A stretch of 47,016 bases of DNA. It comes from an uncultured Nostocoides sp. GTDB taxonomy: Bacteria; Actinomycetota; Actinomycetes; Actinomycetales; Dermatophilaceae. The notes under the pieces were generated by a model. That model had not been told where the DNA came from and searched no databases. It saw nothing but the letters and a program-made list of their open reading frames with translations. A program made the position numbers and the translations under genes. The DNA lies in NCBI GenBank assembly GCA_937858995.1, contig CALLZC010000125.1, forward strand, positions 1-47,016, given 5' to 3'. Of this stretch, positions 38,118 to 47,016 are shown in pieces (position 1 is the stretch's first letter; every line of letters begins with the position of its first letter).

Positions 38118-40330
38118 CACCGGGTCGGGAACCGCGACCCACGACGCGGTTGGCGCGCTGGGGCACCTGGGTGTCCCAGCACGCCGGCCGCGTCGTGGCC
38201 GGGTGGCTGGTGGCGATCGTCCTGGCCTTCGCCACCGCCCTGGGCGGTCTCGGCGAGGGGCTCTTCCCGCGGCTGACCAATGGCGACATCTCCGCTCCCG
38301 GCGAGAGCGAGGAGGGTTTCGCGCTCATCAGCGAGGGCGAGGAGGGGGGCTTCACCTCATACACGCTGATGCTCGAGGGGGTTGACCCCGCGGCGCCAGA
38401 GGTCGCCGCCGCGGCGGGGCGCGCCGTGCAGTCGCTCGTGAAGATTCCCGGGGTGGCTCAAGCCGTGAATCCGTATGTCGTTGCGGCAGGCCCCGATTCC
38501 GAGGCGGCCCGACAGTTCTTCGCCGACGGCGACCCGAGGTCCGGTGGCTTCGCGACGGTCGTGTCGCTCGACGGGGACCTGCCAGGCGAGGAGGTCGCCG
38601 CCGCATACGCGGCCATCGACGACGTCTTCGACGACCTGAGCGAAGCCACGAACGCCACCGGGTCGCAACGGGCCAGTCTGCGCCTGCTCGTGGACCGGAT
38701 CATCGACCAGATCAAGGTCGACGGCCAGCGTGGTGAAGGCATCGCCTTGCCGCTGAGTTTCCTGGTGATGATCGTGGTCTTTGGCGGCTTCGTGGCGGCC
38801 GGAATCCCGGTCGTGGGAGCGATTGCCTCCATCGCCGGGGCGCTCGCCTCGCTGCTCGGCTTCTCCTATCTGATGGACCTCGACGCGACGATCGTCAATG
38901 TCGTCACGGTGCTCGGGCTCGGGCTGTGCATCGACTACGGACTGCTGTTCGTGAGCAGGTTCCGCGAGGAGTATGCGGTGCGCCCCGACCACCGCGGCGC
39001 ACCCGTGACCCGCGCGGGCGCCCAGGAGGCCGTGGCGGCAGCCATGGCCACGGCGGGACGCACCATCAGCTATTCGGCCGTCATCGTGGCCATCTCGCTG
39101 GCCAGCCTGCTCGTCTTCGACATCACCTTCATCCGGGCCGTGGGGGCCGCCGGGGTGAGCGTTGTCGCGGTGGCCCTGCTGGTCGCCCTGACGCTGGTGC
39201 CTGCGCTCTGCACGCTCGGTGCTCGGCGCATTCTGCGCAGCACCGGCGGCCGGCATCGCCGGAGCGACTCCGGCGACACGGGCGCTTTCGCCCGGCTGGC
39301 CGACCTGGTGCATCGCGCGCCCTGGGCCGTCATCGCGGTGGTGACCGCGCTCTTGGTGGCGCTCGCCGCGCCGGCACTCGGGGCCCGACTGACCTCATCG
39401 GGGGCAGCGCTGCTGCCGGTCGGGACACCGCAGCGCACGGCCTTCGAAGCCCTCCCAGCCCACTATCCGCAGCTGACCGGGCCGGAGATCACCGTGGTCA
39501 CCACGGCGCCTCGCGCGCAACTCGATCCATGGATCGCCGAGCTGCGCGAGCGTCCGGGGATTCGCAGCGTCGCACCCCCGCGCGAACACGGCGATGGCGT
39601 CCGCAGCGTCGGGGTGCGCACCGGTGACGGCGGCTCCGGTGCCACGACCCGCGAGGTGACCGCCCAATTGCGTGCCGAGCGCCCGCCCTTCACCGTGTGG
39701 ATCGTCGGCCAGGCCTCGGGTGTCGAGGACTTCAAGGCGGCCGTGGCGGCCCGGGCGCCGGTGGCGATCACCCTCGTGGTGCTGACCACCTTGGCCCTGC
39801 TGTTCCTGATGACGGGCTCGGTCGTCATACCGATCAAGGCCCTGGTCCTGAACGTCTTGTCGCTCGGAGCCACGATCGGTGTGACGGTGTGGATCTTCCA
39901 GAACGGTCATTTGGAGTCACTCCTGGGCTTTGCCTCGGTGGGGGCCATCGAGGCCACGGTGCCAGTGCTCCTGGCGGCCTTCGGTTTTGGCCTGTCCATG
40001 GACTATGAGGTCTTCCTGCTGTCGCGCATCGTCGAGTTGCACGAGCAGGGTGAAGACACCCGCGCCGCCGTGACCCTGGGGCTGCAGCGCTCGGGGCGCA
40101 TCATCACCTCCGCCGCGCTGCTGATGGTCATCGTGTTCGCGGGCTTCGCCGCCGCGCAACTGCTGGTGATGAAGGAGATGGGCTTCGCGCTGGCGCTGGC
40201 TATCGCGCTGGACGCCACCATCGTTCGGATGCTGCTCGTCCCCGCTGCCATGTCTGTGCTCGGGCCCGCGAATTGGTGGGCCCCCGCCCCCCTACGCCGG
40301 CTTCACGCCCGCTGGGGGATTAGCCACTGA
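38114..40330 (+). CDS. MMPL-family RND transporter
   Basis: Membrane exporter of the MmpL type, usually moving lipids or hydrophobic compounds with proton-motive force. The 738 residues form two homologous halves with about 12 helices: one near 28-48, five between about 200 and 375, then the same again. Two large extracytoplasmic loops lie between. The Asp-Tyr pairs of the proton relay are present in both halves (GLCIDYGLLFVSRF and GLSMDYEVFLLSRI). It starts at ATG 38114 inside the stop of the preceding gene. The substrate cannot be read from the sequence. Confidence 0.93.
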   Translation: MTPGREPRPTTRLARWGTWVSQHAGRVVAGWLVAIVLAFATALGGLGEGLFPRLTNGDISAPGESEEGFALISEGEEGGFTSYTLMLEGVDPAAPEVAAAAGRAVQSLVKIPGVAQAVNPYVVAAGPDSEAARQFFADGDPRSGGFATVVSLDGDLPGEEVAAAYAAIDDVFDDLSEATNATGSQRASLRLLVDRIIDQIKVDGQRGEGIALPLSFLVMIVVFGGFVAAGIPVVGAIASIAGALASLLGFSYLMDLDATIVNVVTVLGLGLCIDYGLLFVSRFREEYAVRPDHRGAPVTRAGAQEAVAAAMATAGRTISYSAVIVAISLASLLVFDITFIRAVGAAGVSVVAVALLVALTLVPALCTLGARRILRSTGGRHRRSDSGDTGAFARLADLVHRAPWAVIAVVTALLVALAAPALGARLTSSGAALLPVGTPQRTAFEALPAHYPQLTGPEITVVTTAPRAQLDPWIAELRERPGIRSVAPPREHGDGVRSVGVRTGDGGSGATTREVTAQLRAERPPFTVWIVGQASGVEDFKAAVAARAPVAITLVVLTTLALLFLMTGSVVIPIKALVLNVLSLGATIGVTVWIFQNGHLESLLGFASVGAIEATVPVLLAAFGFGLSMDYEVFLLSRIVELHEQGEDTRAAVTLGLQRSGRIITSAALLMVIVFAGFAAAQLLVMKEMGFALALAIALDATIVRMLLVPAAMSVLGPANWWAPAPLRRLHARWGISH

Positions 40331-40341
40331 GGGCGCCACGC

Positions 40342-40830
40342 TCATCGGAAATCGAGTGCCAGGACGCTCGGAAGCCGATCGAGCAGCGCCGCCTGAGCGG
40401 CGACCAGGCGGGTGCGGGCAACGGGCAGGGTGCACCAGCGAGCCCGGTCGTTCTCCGGGAAGGTGATGGTGCGCCGCGAGCCCGGTGGCCAGGGCATCGT
40501 CACCGTATTGCCGGCACCATCGGGGACCTCGAACGCAGCCGCGACCAGGAGCGCGAAGGCGTGGACCACCTTGCCACCCGATTGCCGCACCGTGCCGAGC
40601 TCGAACCACTCGCCCACCGGGACCGGCAGCCCGGTCTCCTCGACCCACTCCCGCGCCGCCGCAGCCCGCGGCGTCTCGATGCCTGGATCGAACTCACCCT
40701 TGACGATGCTCCAGGCTCGGTGATCCTTGCGCGCCCACAACGGGCCCCCGATGTGCGCGATGAGCACCATGACCTCACCGTTCGCGTTCACGCATACCGG
40801 CAGCAGCCCAGCACTGGTACGCGTGGGCAC
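40342..40830 (-). CDS. Nudix hydrolase
   Basis: A 162-residue protein with a Nudix box beginning KGEFDPGIETP and ending AAAAREWVEETGL. One extra residue between the Gly and first Glu departs from Gx5Ex7REUxEExGU. The family cleaves nucleoside diphosphate-linked compounds; the substrate is unknown. It lies just downstream of aspS (3 bases between) and converges with the MMPL gene. Confidence 0.9.
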   Translation of the reverse strand: MPTRTSAGLLPVCVNANGEVMVLIAHIGGPLWARKDHRAWSIVKGEFDPGIETPRAAAAREWVEETGLPVPVGEWFELGTVRQSGGKVVHAFALLVAAAFEVPDGAGNTVTMPWPPGSRRTITFPENDRARWCTLPVARTRLVAAQAALLDRLPSVLALDFR

Positions 40831-40833
40831 CGC

Positions 40834-42639
40834 TCAGCCCTCGGTTGCGCCGGTTGGCGCGCTCGGTGTCGCCTCGGCGTCGATGCCGGCCTCGGCGCGC
40901 TGCTGCTCGGTGATGGGTGCCGGGGCCTCCGTGAGCGGGTCATAGCCGCCCCCAGACTTGGGGAAGGCGATCACCTCACGGATGGACGGATACCCACCCA
41001 GCAGCATGACGACCCGGTCCCAGCCGAAGGCGATGCCGCCATGCGGCGGCGCGCCGTACTTGAAGGCGTCGAGCAGGAACCCGAACTTTTCCTGCGCCTG
41101 CTCAGCGGACAACCCCATGATCGCGAACACCCGTTCCTGGATGTCCTTGCGGTGGATACGAATCGACCCGCCGCCGATCTCATTGCCATTGCAGACCATG
41201 TCGTAGGCGTAGGCCAGCACCGATCCCGGGTCACTCTCGAGAGCGTCCAGGAACTCATCCTTCGGGGAGGTAAACGCGTGATGGACCGCGGTCCACGCGC
41301 CGGCGCCCACGGCGACATCGCCGGCGGCCTGCGCGTCCGCCGTCGGCTCGAAGAGCGGCGCGTCCGTCACCCACAGGAACGACCAGGCCTGCTCATCGAT
41401 GAGCCCGGACCGTTTGGCGATCTCCACGCGGGTGGCACCCAACAGCGAGCGGGCAGCCTTCGCCGGCCCGGCCGCGAAGAAGATGCAGTCCCCCGGTTGG
41501 GCGCCCACCTGGGCGGCCAATCCGGCGCTCTCGCTCTCAGACAGGTTCTTGGCGACCGGGCCCGCGAGGCTGCCGTCCGCCTGCACCAGGACATAGGCCA
41601 GCCCCTTGTGCCCACGCTGCTTGGCGAACTCCTGCCAGCCGTCGAGCACCTTGCGTGGCTGTGCGGCCCCCTGCGGCATCACGACGGCGCCGACATAGGG
41701 CGCCTGGAAGACTCGGAAGCTGGTGTCCGCGAAATATGTGGTGCAGTCGGTGAGCTCGACCGCAAAGCGCAGGTCGGGCTTGTCCGAGCCGAAGCGCGTC
41801 ATCGCCTCGGCATAGGTCAGCCGTGGGAAGGGGGTCGGCAGGTCGACGCCAACAACGGCCCAGACCTCCTTAGCGATGGCTTCCCCGAGCTCGATGATGT
41901 CGTCTTGGGTGACGAAGCTCATCTCGATGTCCAGCTGGGTGAACTCCGGCTGCCGGTCGGCGCGGAAGTCCTCGTCGCGGTAGCAGCGGGCGATCTGGTA
42001 GTAACGCTCCATCCCGGCCACCATGAGCAGCTGTTTGAAGAGTTGCGGGCTCTGCGGCAGGGCATACCAGGAGCCGGGTGCCAGGCGCGCGGGAACCAGG
42101 AAGTCGCGGGCGCCCTCCGGGGTGGACCGAGTCAACGTCGGCGTCTCGATCTCGACGAAGTCACGCTCCCCCAACACCTTTCGGGCCGCCTGGTTGACCC
42201 GGGACCGCAGACGGATGCCGTGCCCGGCGTTGTGCGTCCCGGGGCGTCGCAGGTCGAGGTACCGGTTCCTCAGCCGGGTTTCCTCACCGACGCTCACCCG
42301 TTCGTCGATCTGGAAGGGCAGCGGCTCGCTCGGCCCGAGCACGGTGATCTCGCTGGCCACGACCTCGACCGCGCCGGTCGCCAGCTCCGGGTTGACGTTG
42401 CGTTCGCTGCGCGCGACCACGCTCCCCTGGACCTGGACGCAGTATTCGTTGCGCAGGTCGTGGGCCGCGCCGGTGAGCACCTCGTCGCGCGCCACCACCT
42501 GCACCACACCGCTCGCGTCGCGCAAATCGATGAAGGCCACGCCCCCGTGGTCGCGGCGCTTGGCGACCCATCCGGCGAGGGTGACATTCTGGTCGATCTC
42601 GGCGGCACCGAGGGTGCCGGCCTGGCGGGTGCGAAGCAC
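40834..42639 (-). CDS. aspS: Aspartyl-tRNA synthetase
   Basis: Charges tRNA-Asp. The 601 residues carry the OB-fold anticodon domain, motif 2 ([26 protein letters not shown]), the bacterial GAD insertion and motif 3 ([15 protein letters not shown]). Start GTG 42639 has AAGGA upstream. Whether it is discriminating or also charges tRNA-Asn cannot be told here; no gatCAB genes are in the window. Confidence 0.97.
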   Translation of the reverse strand: MLRTRQAGTLGAAEIDQNVTLAGWVAKRRDHGGVAFIDLRDASGVVQVVARDEVLTGAAHDLRNEYCVQVQGSVVARSERNVNPELATGAVEVVASEITVLGPSEPLPFQIDERVSVGEETRLRNRYLDLRRPGTHNAGHGIRLRSRVNQAARKVLGERDFVEIETPTLTRSTPEGARDFLVPARLAPGSWYALPQSPQLFKQLLMVAGMERYYQIARCYRDEDFRADRQPEFTQLDIEMSFVTQDDIIELGEAIAKEVWAVVGVDLPTPFPRLTYAEAMTRFGSDKPDLRFAVELTDCTTYFADTSFRVFQAPYVGAVVMPQGAAQPRKVLDGWQEFAKQRGHKGLAYVLVQADGSLAGPVAKNLSESESAGLAAQVGAQPGDCIFFAAGPAKAARSLLGATRVEIAKRSGLIDEQAWSFLWVTDAPLFEPTADAQAAGDVAVGAGAWTAVHHAFTSPKDEFLDALESDPGSVLAYAYDMVCNGNEIGGGSIRIHRKDIQERVFAIMGLSAEQAQEKFGFLLDAFKYGAPPHGGIAFGWDRVVMLLGGYPSIREVIAFPKSGGGYDPLTEAPAPITEQQRAEAGIDAEATPSAPTGATEG

Positions 42640-42722
42640 GCGGGTTCCTTCGTCGAGTCAAGCAGGTGGTATGCCGCGGGCTCCTGGCCTGAGCGCGGCG
42701 CCCGGTTGCCCGGGAGGAGACC

Positions 42723-42753
42723 ATCCTACGGATCGGTACCCGGCCGGGACCAA
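42723..42753 (-). promoter_or_regulatory. Possible promoter upstream of aspS
   Basis: On the minus strand TTGGTC (42748-42753) and TAGGAT (42723-42728) are separated by 19 bases, about 84 bases before the aspS start. Both hexamers resemble sigma-70-type elements but the spacer is long, and the -35 part overlaps the region just past the Nudix gene stop. Confidence 0.35.
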
Positions 42754-42754
42754 C

Positions 42755-43389
42755 TCATTGTCGCCGCAGCAGCTCGCGTTCCGGCCAGGGCGCCTCGGCC
42801 GGGCGCAGGCCGCTCCAGGCGCGCTCGCGCTGGGCGTGGGCGACCAGGATGGCAATGACGGTATGCGGATTGTGCAGCCGGCCGTCCAGTACTGCCTCGC
42901 GTGCCGCGTCGAGGTCGACCCAACGCAAGGGCATGTCCCGCTCCTCCCCGAACCGCTCGTGGCGCTCGTCACCGGGGATCTCGGCAAGGTCTTCGGCGAG
43001 GAAGATGCGGATCACTTCGCTCGTGAAACCCGGGGAGGTGAAGTAGTCGGTGAGAACCGCCCAGCGCCCCGCGCGCAGGTCGGCCTCCTCGGCCAGTTCC
43101 CGCTGCGCCGCAAGCAGCGGATCCTCCCCGGCGACGTCGAGCAATCCGGCCGGCACCTCCCACTCCCGGGTCAGCACCGGATGCCGGTACTGCTGCACGA
43201 GGGCCACCCGGCCTCGCCGGTCCAGGGCGAGGATCGCAACGGCCCCCGGGTGCGCCACCACGTCCCGGGTCACGATCTCGCTGCCGAGGTCGACGCGGTC
43301 GCGGCGCACGTCCCAAACCAGCCCCTCATACACGATCTCGGTGTGCCGGACCGGCGCCGGATCCGGTACGTCGGCCAGGGCCGGGTCGC

Positions 43390-43393
<4 letters not shown>
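42755..43393 (-). CDS. Nudix hydrolase, ADP-ribose pyrophosphatase type
   Basis: The 212 residues match the ADP-ribose pyrophosphatase branch: [21 protein letters not shown] leads into the Nudix box ([24 protein letters not shown]). The final box Gly is replaced by Ala/Asp, as in many actinobacterial relatives. GTG 43393 overlaps the pyrG stop (GTGA). The pyrG-Nudix pair is a standard actinobacterial neighbourhood. Confidence 0.93.
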
Positions 43394-45114
<1,721 letters not shown>

Positions 45115-45120
45115 GGGGTT

Positions 45121-46230
45121 CTAGGCTATCCCACGAATGAGCCGGTCGTATGCCAGGTCCCACCCGCGCGTCGCATCGCCAGGTGTGTCCCAGATCGCCG
45201 CGACCGCTCGCCCCTGCGCGCCCAGTTCCCGCCCGTATGCCGGATCCGCCAGGATCCGCTCCAGGGCCGTGGCGATCGCCTCCGGATCCCCGGGTGCCAC
45301 CAGGATGCCGCCGCCGGTGCCGAGCAGGTCGCTCAGCCCGCCGACCCGCGGGGACACGACGGGGACTCCCGCCGCCATGGCCTCCTGAACGACCAGTGCG
45401 CGCGCTTCCCAGGTCGAGGTCAAGACGAACGCGTCGGCGGCCAGGAGCAGGTCCTGTGGCTGGGCCACGGGGCCCAGGAAATGCACCGGGAGAGCAGCCG
45501 CGCTCACGCTCGCCCGCAAGGTGGCGAGCAAGTCCACGACCCCGCCGCCGGCCACCAGCCACGACACCTCGGTGCGCAGCCGCGCGGCGGCCGCCACCAG
45601 GGTGGGCAGGTCCTTTTGCGGTGCGATCCGCGAAATGGTCACCACCAACGCCTTGCCGGGGTCCAGCCCGTATGCCGTGGCCACCCGCTCGCGGGCCGCG
45701 CGGCGCGCGTTATCGTCCGCGGCCAGGAGTTCGGTGACAAGGGGCGAAGGGACCGGCGCCAGTCGGGCGTCGGCCGCGCCGGCCTGCGCGGCAGCCCGCA
45801 CCAGGTCGCTGCTCGCCCCGGTGACCAGGTCGGCGCGCCGCAGTGCCCGCGCCTCGGCAGCGCGCACGAGGGAGCCGATCGGTGCCCGGACGGTGGGGAG
45901 TTCATTGTGCAGACTCAGGACCAGCCGGGTGACGTGCTTCCTGCGGGATCCCAAGAGTGCGGACGCGAGCATCCCGGCCTGGTGGCCGTGGGCATGGACG
46001 ACATCGGCGCTACGCAACAGACGCCGCAGCCTCGCCAGCCGCCGCGGGTCCGGCCGGGAGGGGTCCGGCCATAGGAGCTGGGCCTGACTCAGGTCGAAGG
46101 TGCGCGCCGTCACGGGATGAGTCGCGACCTCGACCTCGTGCCCGAGGTCGCGCAACCCCAGAGCCAGATCGCGCACGTGGACCCCGATGCCTCCGCTGGC
46201 CTTGCCGACCAGGAGAACGATGCGACTCAT
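45121..46230 (-). CDS. GT4-family glycosyltransferase
   Basis: Retaining glycosyltransferase of GT-B fold. N-terminal KASGGIGVHVRDLALGLRDLGHEVEV and HAHGHQAG bind acceptor and framework; ISRIAPQKDLPTLVAAAA and the EARALVVQEAMAAGVPVV region (the Ex7E donor site) mark the C-terminal half. The 369 residues are normal. The sugar and acceptor are unknown. A glycosyltransferase just upstream of pyrG is usual in Actinobacteria. Its ATG 46230 lies inside the last unit of a tandem repeat and overlaps the stop of a micro-ORF (ATGA). Confidence 0.92.
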   Translation of the reverse strand: MSRIVLLVGKASGGIGVHVRDLALGLRDLGHEVEVATHPVTARTFDLSQAQLLWPDPSRPDPRRLARLRRLLRSADVVHAHGHQAGMLASALLGSRRKHVTRLVLSLHNELPTVRAPIGSLVRAAEARALRRADLVTGASSDLVRAAAQAGAADARLAPVPSPLVTELLAADDNARRAARERVATAYGLDPGKALVVTISRIAPQKDLPTLVAAAARLRTEVSWLVAGGGVVDLLATLRASVSAAALPVHFLGPVAQPQDLLLAADAFVLTSTWEARALVVQEAMAAGVPVVSPRVGGLSDLLGTGGGILVAPGDPEAIATALERILADPAYGRELGAQGRAVAAIWDTPGDATRGWDLAYDRLIRGIA

Positions 46231-46247
46231 GGCTGGCCCCGTCTCAT
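46227..46247 (-). CDS. Micro-ORF C in the repeat (6 codons plus stop)
   Basis: Reads MRRGQP, starting ATG 46247. Its TGA overlaps the glycosyltransferase ATG (ATGA). GAGG lies six bases upstream of its ATG. Translation is possible but unproven; it may only be a by-product of repeat expansion. Confidence 0.35.
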   Translation of the reverse strand: MRRGQP

Positions 46248-46264
46248 TGCTGGCCTCGACTCAT
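46244..46264 (-). CDS. Micro-ORF B in the repeat (6 codons plus stop)
   Basis: Reads MSRGQQ, starting ATG 46264, and ends in the ATGA shared with micro-ORF C. Only weak GGGG precedes it. Same caution as for its neighbours. Confidence 0.35.
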   Translation of the reverse strand: MSRGQQ

Positions 46265-46299
46265 TGCTGGCCCCGTCTCATTGCTGGCACTCGTCTCAT
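46261..46299 (-). CDS. Micro-ORF A in the repeat (12 codons plus stop)
   Basis: Reads MRRVPAMRRGQQ from ATG 46299. The 18-base unit keeps the fourth unit's ATG in the same frame, and the frame then ends in the ATGA shared with micro-ORF B. Its own ATG overlaps the stop of the dehydrogenase stub. Confidence 0.35.
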   Translation of the reverse strand: MRRVPAMRRGQQ

Positions 46300-46421
46300 T
46301 GCTGGCTCAGGCGTGGCGCTGCCGGGTCCTGCGTCACGCCCGGCGCCGCGTACTCGCGCGCCAGCGCCCCACCGATCGCCCCGCTCGCTCCGGTGATCAG
46401 AATGCAGGCGGGATTTCTCAC
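46296..46421 (-). pseudogene. Truncated short-chain dehydrogenase (41-residue N-terminal stub)
   Basis: GTG 46421 overlaps the stop of the KpsS-like gene (GTGA). The first about 30 residues (RNPACILITGASGAIGGALA, then REYAAPGVT) are the start of an SDR-type NAD(P)-binding fold with TGASGAIG. The sequence then changes abruptly to QDPAAPRLSQQ and stops. A complete SDR is about 200-280 residues. The break falls near 46331, about 20 bases before the tandem repeat, and the tail may be the end of a different, native gene. Confidence 0.7.
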
Positions 46422-47016
46422 AACAGTTCCTCCAGCGGCGAGCGCTCCGCCGTCAGGAACGGACAACTGTTCTGCACGGCCAACGCGATCCCCTGGTTGC
46501 AATAAAAGCCCCCGTTGACCTGCGTCGCCCGCATCACAACGCGGCGAAAGCAGGAATACAATTGGGCGTCGGGCGACTGTCCGTTCGTCCAGAACGCATC
46601 GAGTCCGCCTTGCCAAGTCAGGCCAGGCAGATTGTAGATTGGGTCGCTCAGTGTCGCCGTGGGCCGGCCAAGTTCAAGAGCCACGATTCCCACCGTGCTG
46701 TTGACAGTGACCACCCCGCGCGCATGACGCGCAAGCTCGCCCATGTCGCCATCCTCCAGATAGAGCGTCCGGCCCGCGAGTTCGAATCGCCGCTCGCAGT
46801 CCACCACAATGCGTCGGTAATCCATGAGTCCCAGATCGAGCGGATGGTTTTTGACGACGATCCGCGCATCGCCCGGCGCACAACGGGCAAAGGATTCAAG
46901 TACATGGACAATCACGTCGCCCATGTGCTCGAAGCGCGAGTGATCGCGAATCTGCGCATCGCTGTTCAACTGCAGCGGCAGGACAAAATACGGCACACTC
47001 GAAGCAACGAGCGCCC
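46418..47016 (-). CDS. KpsS-like capsule polysaccharide biosynthesis protein (partial, N-terminus beyond contig end)
   Basis: The frame is open to the last base; the visible 199 codons are the C-terminal part of a KpsS/KpsC-type capsule protein (Kdo-transferring family of group 2 capsules). Landmarks: YFVLPLQLNSDAQIRDHSRF, IVVKNHPLDLGLMDY, VNSTVGIVALELGRPT and YNLPGLTWQGGLDAFW. G+C is about 60% over 46501-46680 (hand count) against about 70% elsewhere. Such genes are typical of Proteobacteria, not Actinobacteria. It is coupled to the SDR stub by a GTGA overlap, suggesting a true capsule operon joined here to actinobacterial DNA. Confidence 0.82.
   Translation of the reverse strand, partial: ALVASSVPYFVLPLQLNSDAQIRDHSRFEHMGDVIVHVLESFARCAPGDARIVVKNHPLDLGLMDYRRIVVDCERRFELAGRTLYLEDGDMGELARHARGVVTVNSTVGIVALELGRPTATLSDPIYNLPGLTWQGGLDAFWTNGQSPDAQLYSCFRRVVMRATQVNGGFYCNQGIALAVQNSCPFLTAERSPLEELL

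Larger units (their letters stand above)
46226..46311 (-). repeat. Five-copy tandem repeat carrying the glycosyltransferase start codon
   Basis: Units 46226-46242, 46243-46259, 46260-46276, 46277-46294 (18 bases) and 46295-46311; minus-strand consensus ACGGGGCCAGCAATGAG. Each unit contains an ATGAG. In the unit nearest the gene this ATG is the glycosyltransferase start. The 17-base period shifts the frame, so each upstream ATG opens a very short frame that ends at the next unit's ATGA. Upstream of some ATGs GAGG or GGGG could act as a weak ribosome-binding site. Confidence 0.9.

Noticed and set aside
46226-46311. CRISPR array at the right end
   Set aside because: Units are contiguous 17-18-base repeats without spacers.

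Overview
The window is a contig of high-GC DNA (about 70% G+C in most stretches) with the conserved housekeeping gene order of the Actinobacteria: priA-metK-coaBC-rpoZ-gmk-mihF, then pyrF-pyrD-pyrK-carB-carA-pyrC-pyrB-pyrR, then nusB-efp, aroB-aroK-aroC-aroE-mltG-ruvX-alaS and rarA. The actinobacterial integration host factor (mihF), a PriA without a Walker A motif, many GTG/TTG starts and an MmpL-type transporter all fit. Protein character and gene order suggest a Micrococcales member, perhaps Intrasporangiaceae/Dermatophilaceae-like; that placement is inference.

Layout. Bases 6-75 are an Illumina Nextera adapter, not biology, and the contig truncates priA there. From 76 to 4894, on the minus strand, lie PriA, SAM synthetase, CoaBC, RNA polymerase omega, guanylate kinase and mIHF. 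From 4971 to 15102 runs one tightly overlapped pyrimidine operon (pyrR-B-C-carA-carB-pyrK-D-F). It ends in two hairpins and starts with a PyrR-binding hairpin next to the pyrR ribosome-binding site. CarB carries a 40-residue insert that begins in a GC palindrome.

From 15308 to 22358 an accessory block separates pyrR from nusB, which are close neighbours in related genomes. It holds a secreted metzincin-like protease, a secreted double cyanophycinase-like protein, a phospholipase D-like protein and a GNAT-Nudix fusion. nusB and efp follow, then a divergent wax-ester synthase/diacylglycerol acyltransferase with a lysine/alanine tail and a secreted polysaccharide deacetylase. From 26014 to 34104 an operon covers the shikimate pathway (aroB, K, C, E), peptidoglycan release (mltG), RuvX and alanyl-tRNA synthetase. 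Next come two small membrane-anchored proteins, an L,D-transpeptidase and RarA.

From 37482 to 40330 an uncharacterised protein is translationally coupled to an MMPL transporter. From 40342 to 46230 are two Nudix hydrolases, AspRS, CTP synthase and a GT4 glycosyltransferase. Pyrimidine supply is therefore covered from carbamoyl phosphate to UMP, with UTP to CTP by PyrG nearby.

The right end is odd. The glycosyltransferase start lies in the last of five 17-18-base tandem repeats. Their ATGs form a chain of micro-ORFs, each ending in the ATGA of the next. Beyond the repeat sit a 41-codon stub of a short-chain dehydrogenase and a KpsS-like capsule protein cut by the contig edge, with lower G+C (about 60%). 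This is either horizontally acquired DNA or an assembly chimera. No tRNA, rRNA, CRISPR array or insertion sequence was seen, and no gene-free stretch exceeds 300 bases.
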